From the NCBI GenBank assembly GCA_017311315.1, contig CM029638.1, forward strand, positions 4,671,783-4,735,782: a DNA stretch of 64,000 nt, in the 5' to 3' direction. The position numbers and the translations under genes were made by a program. This DNA is from Dendrocalamus latiflorus. Lineage: Eukaryota > Streptophyta > Magnoliopsida > Poales > Poaceae. Under the pieces are notes generated by a model. It was not told the DNA's origin. It did no database searches and worked only from the letters and a program-made list of their open reading frames with translations. Below are positions 56,829 through 64,000 of this stretch, in pieces (position 1 is the stretch's first letter; each line of letters opens with the position of its first letter).

Positions 56829-57440
56829 TTGCAATAGGTGTGTCTAGTAATCATCCATATGTTTTATTTCAAACAATCATATAAATTTATGACATTTAGA
56901 TTAAGACCCAACGACTCTCATCATTTCCCTCTTACTATATAACCCCTAATCCTAACCCCGCCGCCTCCCACCCCGCGCCCTTCACGCCGCCCCCTCCTCG
57001 TCATCCTCCACGCTGCCCCCTCCTCTCGCCGGAGTAGCTCCGCGCCTCCCCTCACCCCCCGCCCCCTTCTCCACCACCCGCAACCGGCGGTGAGGCCCCA
57101 CCTAGTCTAATAACCAGTGCCTTCCATCGCCCTTCGGTACAGGCCATCACCCTCCTACCCTGCTCGTTGCCCCTACCATCGCCTACTGCCCCGGTCTCCC
57201 TTTATGCCCAGGGGAATGGTGAATCCTAGACACGGAGGGCGGGATTCTCCCCTCGGGTCGCCGAAGAGAAGGAAGAAGCGGTCGCCGGCAAGGAGAAAGA
57301 ATGGGTTATTGGACAGGAAGAAGAAGCGGTCGCCGCAGAAGAAGGTAGAGGTGGCGGTGCACGAATCTTCATGCACATCCAAAGATGAGAATTTTGAATA
57401 ATTGTTGGGAAGAAAATATCCGAATGATGTTTATCAATAG
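56829..57440. mobile_element. Candidate TIR element carrying a captured GC-rich 5' gene region
   Basis: The left margin (TAATCATCCATATGTTTTAT, TTCAAACAATCATATAAATT) and the complement of the right margin (ATCATTCGGATATTTTCTTC, CCAACAATTATTCAAAATTC) are similar inverted sequences. The right margin also matches the 53158 element. The inside changes abruptly to high GC at about 56955. It starts with TATATAACCCCTAATCC, like a TATA and telo-box leader, and has an open frame at 57117-57401 ending in basic KRRKKRSP repeats. The borders and the capture are inference. Confidence 0.4.
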
Positions 57441-58175
57441 AATAACGACCGATGATCAATTTGTTTTCATTTAAACGTCTCATAAAGCTGCTAGCTTTTT
57501 GAGCCCGATAGAGGACGGAATGTGAAAAATGGCGAGAGGGCTTTGGGGGTTTTTTTCAGGGGAGCTAAGGAAATTTTCCAGAATGTAAGTGCAGAAATAT
57601 TTTGAATATTGAAATTCTATTATTTCAAGAGTTGAAGCGATAAATATGTGATGAACACTCTTCTTTCCACTCACTTTATTGAATGTGATGTTACGGTCTA
57701 GCAGCTATATCTCACCACACATGCATACGAGATAACTAATTTCATTATTGGTCAAATAAATTATGCAAGCGACGATTATGTATCGAATTTGATAGGAATG
57801 TGTATTTTCAAAAGAAGATACGCGGCCGCTCTTCAAAAAAAGAAGAAAAGAAAGAGAAGATACGGCCGAATCTTATAGCTCTGTCCGAGTTTGGCTAGAA
57901 TAGTGTAGGTTTAGATGCATTGGAGCCTCTCTCTTGGCTAGCTATGAACAGATCAGAGATGCAAATAGTATAGTGAACTCATCCCAATAGTTCATTCTCG
58001 AAGAGTTCCGAGAACAACTTGCCGTATATATATGCTCATGCATGTCAAGGAGCAATTACATGCCATGTTTATCTTGATTCTGGCGTGAAAGAAATAACGG
58101 GGACTATTTGCATGCATGGCCCAACACAACCATGAGTTAGCAACAGGGTAGATACGTAGTTGACTAAAAACCATA
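57441..58175. other. Intergenic; nothing recognised
   Basis: AT-rich sequence with short ORFs only. Confidence 0.3.
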
Positions 58176-58184
58176 CTCTCTTGC

Positions 58185-58560
58185 GAATTTTGGACACTTT
58201 TGGCACTGTTACTACCCGAAATTCCGAAAATAGCCTCTTCGGAAACGAAATTCCAACTCTAGCCCCCACCTGACCGCACCATTTAACCGCGTTGCGACAC
58301 GTGTCCAATGGTGCGGCCGGGGAGCGCACCACACCTGAGTGGTGCGGTCCCCGACCGCACCACTCACTCTGATGTGACCATGTGGTGCGGTCGGGGAGCG
58401 CACCACTCCGGTGTGGTACGGTCCCCGACCGCACCATTGACACGTGTCACACTCTCGTTAAGTGGTGCGGTCAACAGGGTGCTAGAATTGGAATTTTGTT
58501 CTCCTCAACGCCATTTTTGATATTTTCAGGTAGCAACAGTGTTAAAAACGTCCAAAATTC
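58185..58560. mobile_element. Mutator-like foldback MITE, 376 bp
   Basis: The ends GAATTTTGGACACTTTTGGC and the complement of GAATTTTGGACGTTTTTAAC are inverted. Exact 9-bp target duplications CTCTCTTGC lie at 58176-58184 and 58561-58569. The middle repeats GTGGTGCGGTC and GACCGCACCA several times on alternating strands, forming nested hairpins, with GACACGTGTC on both sides. Confidence 0.88.
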
Positions 58561-58963
58561 CTCTCTTGCCAGAACGCGTGGGACCAGGAAGGAATTCTCT
58601 TTTGTCTACTACTGGAGCATGCATGCATGTAAACCTACTTTAAGTACTCTTTGGTCGGCGAAATGCATGCTCTAGCTACTTTGGTCATATATGTGTTCGA
58701 TCTGCGGTACTCTCGATCGATATACATGCATCTCTCACCACTCACCAGGGATGTGATGCCTCACCGACCGGCAAGCCATTTTGTCCGAATCTACTACAAG
58801 CCTAAGAAGAAGCCGTATGCGCGCATGCAGTGTTTTTAGAGTGTGTGTATGTATATATATATAATAAAAATAACGAATGTTCCTTAGTGCCAAGGCACCA
58901 TAGTCTAAAATACGTATATATTGTGTGCGAAAATTTTTAAAATTATTGGATGTCAAATTTTAT

Positions 58964-58966
58964 ACA

Positions 58967-59050
<84 letters not shown>
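58964..59050. repeat. (CATA)n followed by (TA)n microsatellite
   Basis: About 30 bases of CATA repeats pass into about 56 bases of TA. It forms the left boundary of the inner foldback element. Confidence 0.9.
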
Positions 59051-59053
<3 letters not shown>

Positions 59054-59429
59054 AAATTACATAAGGCACCTGGGTGCCTAGGCACCCACATCAAGAACCG
59101 TCCGATACACGTGTATGATTGATAATTTTTTTGAGTTTGGGTATGAAAATATTTTATACCCTTGATATATTTATGGTAAGTAAGTTTTGAACTCAGTTCA
59201 AACTAGTTTGAACTACTTTTGAGTTCAATGCGACTACAGTGAGTATATACCATAAAAATAGTTCAAACTAATTAAACTGAAGTTGAATTTAATTTTTTTC
59301 GGAGTTTGACATCTCAAATATACTTTTTTATAGGTATATGAAGATACCCACATCAAACGTTGCGAATCTCAAAGCAAATCAACGGGTATTGATATGGGTG
59401 CCTAGGCACCAGGGTGCATGAAACACTCG

Positions 59430-59431
<2 letters not shown>
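59051..59431. mobile_element. Inner TA-flanked element with GGTGCCTAGGCACC ends
   Basis: Near the left end lies GGGTGCCTAGGCACCCACAT, preceded by GGCACCT; near the right end lies ATGGGTGCCTAGGCACCAGG. These are inverted repeats of about 28 bases. The element is bounded by (TA)n on both sides, so the exact target duplication cannot be defined. It is noncoding. Confidence 0.65.

Positions 59432-59513
<82 letters not shown>
59432..59513. repeat. (TA)41 microsatellite
   Basis: About 82 bases of uninterrupted TA form the right boundary of the inner foldback element. Confidence 0.95.
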
Positions 59514-59515
<2 letters not shown>

Positions 59516-59663
59516 AACTATCATAAAAAAGACAACTACAATTAAAAATTTAGTTCAAATTTGATATCCAAGAAAATTTAAAATTTTTCGCACACAATAC
59601 ATACCTATTTTAGACTATGGTGTCCTAACACCAAGGAGCACTCGTTATTTTTACTACACACAC

Positions 59664-61465
<1,802 letters not shown>

Positions 61466-61474
61466 TGGCAGAGG

Positions 61475-61798
61475 CCGAATTTTTTCTATTTTAGCCTTTT
61501 TTTTGGAAAAATATTCACATTTAGACCCCTGATAGTTTTAATTCCGTTTTTGGACCCAGGGGGTCGGCGCCGTGACCCACGGCTCCGAGGTAATACGTCT
61601 CGGCGCCGTGATCCACGGCTCCGAGGTCCCAGGCCCGCACATGCAGGCAGGTTATCATCTGTTGCAGTGGACATAGTCCATGGACCTCGGCGCCGTAGAT
61701 CACGGCGCCGACCCCCTGGGTCCAAAAACGGAATTAAAATTACCAGGGGTCTAAATGTGAATATTTTTTTACAAAAGGCTAACATAGAAAAAATTCGG
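61475..61798. mobile_element. Mutator-like foldback MITE, 324 bp
   Basis: The arms begin CCGAATTTTTTCTATTTTAG and end with the complement (ATAGAAAAAATTCGG). Inverted inner segments include ACATTTAGACCCCTG, CCGTTTTTGGACCCAGGGGG and TCGGCGCCGTG. Exact 9-bp target duplications TGGCAGAGG lie at 61466-61474 and 61799-61807. The 191- and 155-codon ORFs crossing it come from its inverted symmetry, not from a gene. Confidence 0.88.
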
Positions 61799-61807
61799 TG
61801 GCAGAGG

Positions 61808-62650
61808 AGCCCACGCAGGCAGCCCAGATTGTACATGCCCAAATCTGCTTCGTCCGGCCCAGCTATGCGAGCGGCGGGACGTCGAATTGGCCAGGCCTTA
61901 TTAGGATCTGGGAGGCAGGCGACAAACAGGCCAGGGCCGACCCCCGAGCCCAACCCTGAGGTGCGGGCGCGGCCTGGAGTAGTGGGTTTTCACGCGTGAT
62001 TCCTCCATTCTGCACGGCCCATATGCCACCCGCGGCCTTCTTTCCTCTGGACGAGCGGTCGCGGCCGTTTCAGCCCACTAGTCCAGTTGGAATTAGGCCG
62101 CCATCGCCCAGGGTTAGCTGGGCCACGGCCTCCAATTTGCCGCCAGCCTCATCGCCGATCTTACTGGGACTCGTACCCACATTATGGATTTACGATGTTG
62201 CCCTCACTCGATAGACGAATCACAAACCACGCAAGAGCGACACTGAAAAATACCGGACCCACATGAGTGCACGGAGCCTCGCATGATAAAAATGCAAGAG
62301 AGAGTACATGAAGCCGCCCAGCCGGCCCTCCAACTTTGGTCAACCTAAGCTCAGGTTCCGCACTTGCTCTACATCTTCTCACGACTAGAACAGTAGCTAC
62401 AAGACACAACAACGGCAGGCAAGCATGTTAGCCTCACTTAAAACAGAGATGCTACGAGCATCGATCGCCCAGTGCTTTGCTTGAGCATAAAGCAAGCTAG
62501 CCAAAGTCCAGACACGTCACGCGTTTCCAGCGCCCTCAATTGTGTATTGCCCTAGTGGCAAGCAAGCATAGATGCCAAAATTAAACGACGAGAAAGGCGG
62601 GAAAGCCATGGCCACTGCATATGCCTCCCTCCCGCGACAGCGTAAACCCA
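61808..62650. other. Intergenic, moderately GC-rich; no gene supported
   Basis: Short ORFs only. GGCCCA/TGGGCC words at 61850-62130 recall a promoter region, but no gene start follows that I can support. Confidence 0.35.
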
Positions 62651-62659
62651 ACGCAGCAC

Positions 62660-63030
62660 GGACGGAGCTTCCCTGTCCCCTGCGCCTGTCCCCCTGTGTG
62701 TTCCCTCTCAATCTGACCGTTGGTTGCTGATCCAAGGGCTTACATCACCAGTTTTTATGTTTTCACTATTTATCCATTTTCATATGAAATTTAAAAATAA
62801 AAATATGTTAATCCATCATAAATAATTAAAAAATACAGAAAATATTTTTTCTGTATTTTTTAATTATTTATGATGGATTAACATATTTTTATTTTTAAAT
62901 TTCTTGTGAAAATGGATAAATAGTGAAAATATAAAAACTTGTGATGTGAGCCCTTGGATCAGCAACCAATGGTCCAGATTGAGAGGGAACATGCAGGGGG
63001 ACAGGCGCAGGGGACAGGGAAGCCATTTTC
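62660..63030. mobile_element. Mutator-like foldback MITE, 371 bp (same family as 4182-4561)
   Basis: The left end GGACGGAGCTTCCCTGTCCC and the complement of the right end, GAAAATGGCTTCCCTGTCCC, pair through most of the element. The centre is a perfect AT-rich hairpin around CAGAAAATATTTTTTCTG. Exact 9-bp target duplications ACGCAGCAC lie at 62651-62659 and 63031-63039. The GGCTTCCCT end and the CATCATAAATAAT core are shared with the element at 4182. Confidence 0.85.
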
Positions 63031-63295
63031 ACGCAGCACAGCACACTCGAACCAAGTGAGATGGAGAGACAAGAAGGCCCCGTTTCGAATTTAAGTTGTC
63101 TTTTGAATGTGGTTTTTTTGTGAGAATGTAATAGTATTCTTTTATTTTTTTTCTCTCTTTTTAATTTTTGTTTAATTGAATATCTAAAAAAATTTAGCAG
63201 CCGCTATAATACCATTTCAATTAAATGCCATCAGAAAAAAATGAATTGAACAGGACCTAAAGCTAGCGCATGGCATAGCAACCACCGGCACGTTT

Positions 63296-63306
63296 TCTAT
63301 AAAAAG
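63296..63306 (+). promoter_or_regulatory. Possible TATA box
   Basis: TCTATAAAAAG is a good TATA sequence but lies about 470 bases upstream of the only ATG I can support. It may instead belong to the end of a neighbouring MITE. Confidence 0.25.
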
Positions 63307-63324
63307 CGAAAGCAACTAACGGCC

Positions 63325-63545
63325 ATGTTTTTTTTTGGTTTTTAACTTCGATTTCTCCAAAGCCGAAACAAATAGGATAGATTCTTCAAGCGGTTTCTCA
63401 AAGCCGCTTCTTTAAATGGCTTTCTGAGTCTAAAACTATTTGTAACGTCCATATCGACGTCTCTACGATCGGTCGTCATCTCGACAACACAGACAAAAGT
63501 CATCAGCTGTAGCCCTGCAGCCTAAAAGAAAAGAACAGGATCAAC
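63325..63545. repeat. Family E MITE copy, inverted
   Basis: It starts GGCCATGTTTTTTTTTGG and holds CAAGCGGTTTCTCAAAGCCG, CATATCGACGTCTCTACG and GACAAAAGTCATCAGCTGTA. It ends AAAAGAAAAGAACAGG. It shares motif order with 29936 and 37855. Confidence 0.5.
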
Positions 63546-63768
63546 ACACAGCAGAACAGAACAGGATCATCATGGCCACTAAACACATCGATCTCCTTTT
63601 CGCTTTCTGCCTCTGACTCTTTCCCTGCTTTGAGATCGATGGCCAACCCACACTTCTTCCTCTCCTTCAGCGTCGCAGCCACAGCTCTACCAACCTCCTC
63701 CTCCTGGTGCACTGGCTACTGGCGCCAGTGCGCTGTCACGGATCGGCAGAGGAAAGAAAGAGGCGATC

Positions 63769-63850
63769 ATGGCACGCAAGAACAGAATCAGCAGATCGGT
63801 AGTGTCGTGGCTGCTCTTCTGCTTGCTCCTGGCCGGCACCACCCAGTGTG
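63769..63850 (+). CDS. First coding exon of a secreted-protein gene, continues past the window
   Basis: ATG at 63769 opens MARKNRISRSVVSWLLFCLL, then LAGTTQC, ending in a strong donor CAGTGTG|GTAAGTTC at 63850/63851 (phase 1). A basic n-region, a hydrophobic core and a small-residue cleavage site make a clear signal peptide. Intron 1 starts just after it, a common layout in plant secreted proteins. The rest lies beyond base 64000, so the family cannot be named. An overlapping upstream frame at 63630 is less likely because it lacks a sensible continuation. Confidence 0.6.
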
Positions 63851-64000
63851 GTAAGTTCACTTCCAAGCAAGATATAACAAGTGTCATTTTTTTGCATTTG
63901 AGTGAGTTGCTGCTGTCTCTCTGAAGACAACCTGCAGTCTAATCCCTTCACGTGTAGAAGTGATCAATCATTGTGTTCCTCGGTTGTGAATGCTTTCAAG

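Larger units (their letters stand above)
58863..59653. mobile_element. Foldback element embedded in (TA)n, split by an inner TA-flanked element
   Basis: The outer arms of about 95 bases (AAAATAACGAATGTTCCTTA, AGTCTAAAATACGTATATAT, TTGTGTGCGAAAATTTTTAA) pair with the right side (AATTTTTCGCACACAATACA, ATTTTAGACTATGGTGTCC, GAGCACTCGTTATTTTTA). The element sits between a short TA run at about 58850-58862 and a long one starting at 59666. The inner element at 59051-59431 lies between two further TA runs. TA-embedded elements of this kind resemble the rice Micron family. Confidence 0.65.

Overview
This window is nuclear DNA from a grass (Poaceae). The genes have spliced plant-type structures, the coding starts are GC-rich, and the gaps are full of small grass-type DNA transposons. 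The order UAP1, RPS11, CNOT9-like, DUF2358, QRT3-like, ZIP4-like matches what I remember of the rice chromosome 8 block around OsZIP4. That is memory, not a database result; a close rice relative or another grass with the same gene order is equally possible. I saw no tRNA, rRNA, CRISPR, organelle insert or long autonomous LTR element.

Layout: 1-2445, 3' part of a UDP-N-acetylglucosamine pyrophosphorylase gene (+); 3069-4735, MITEs and a degenerate tandem repeat; 4875-6914, ribosomal protein S11 (-) with a GC-AG intron; 7232-8508, MITE and a Pack-MULE-like element; 9126-12578, a CNOT9/RCD1 gene carrying a frameshift and a nonsense codon, so probably a pseudogene; 13428-14912, DUF2358 plastid-type protein (+); 17120-18917, a dead RTE-type LINE; 20713-23121, a QUARTET3-like pectin-degrading enzyme (-); 23200-39700, about 16 kb without a convincing gene, filled with MITE families and retroelement scraps; 39756-41846, a ZIP zinc/iron transporter (+); 42785-43209, a VMA21-like V-ATPase assembly factor (-) with an upstream leader; 46637-51980, coatomer epsilon subunit (+) with nested transposons in intron 2; 53899-54372, hybrid proline-rich 8-cysteine protein (-); 54.5-63.6 kb, microsatellites and foldback transposons; 63769 to the end, the first exon of a secreted protein gene (+).

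The genes are unrelated housekeeping and wall or metal genes, not a cluster or pathway. The most informative part is the mobile DNA. Six elements (4182-4561, 7485-8499, 44812-45057, 58185-58560, 61475-61798, 62660-63030) have inverted ends and exact 9-bp target duplications, the signature of Mutator-like elements. One of them carries a GC-rich exon-like fragment that resembles the start of a receptor-like cytoplasmic kinase. Other notable structures are a three-layer nested insertion in the epsilon-COP intron, nested foldback elements embedded in (TA)n microsatellites, and the CNOT9 gene whose damage can be proved by intron phase.

Exon boundaries were set by reading GT/AG sites, phase and conserved protein sequence by eye. 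Repeat borders without a target duplication are approximate.
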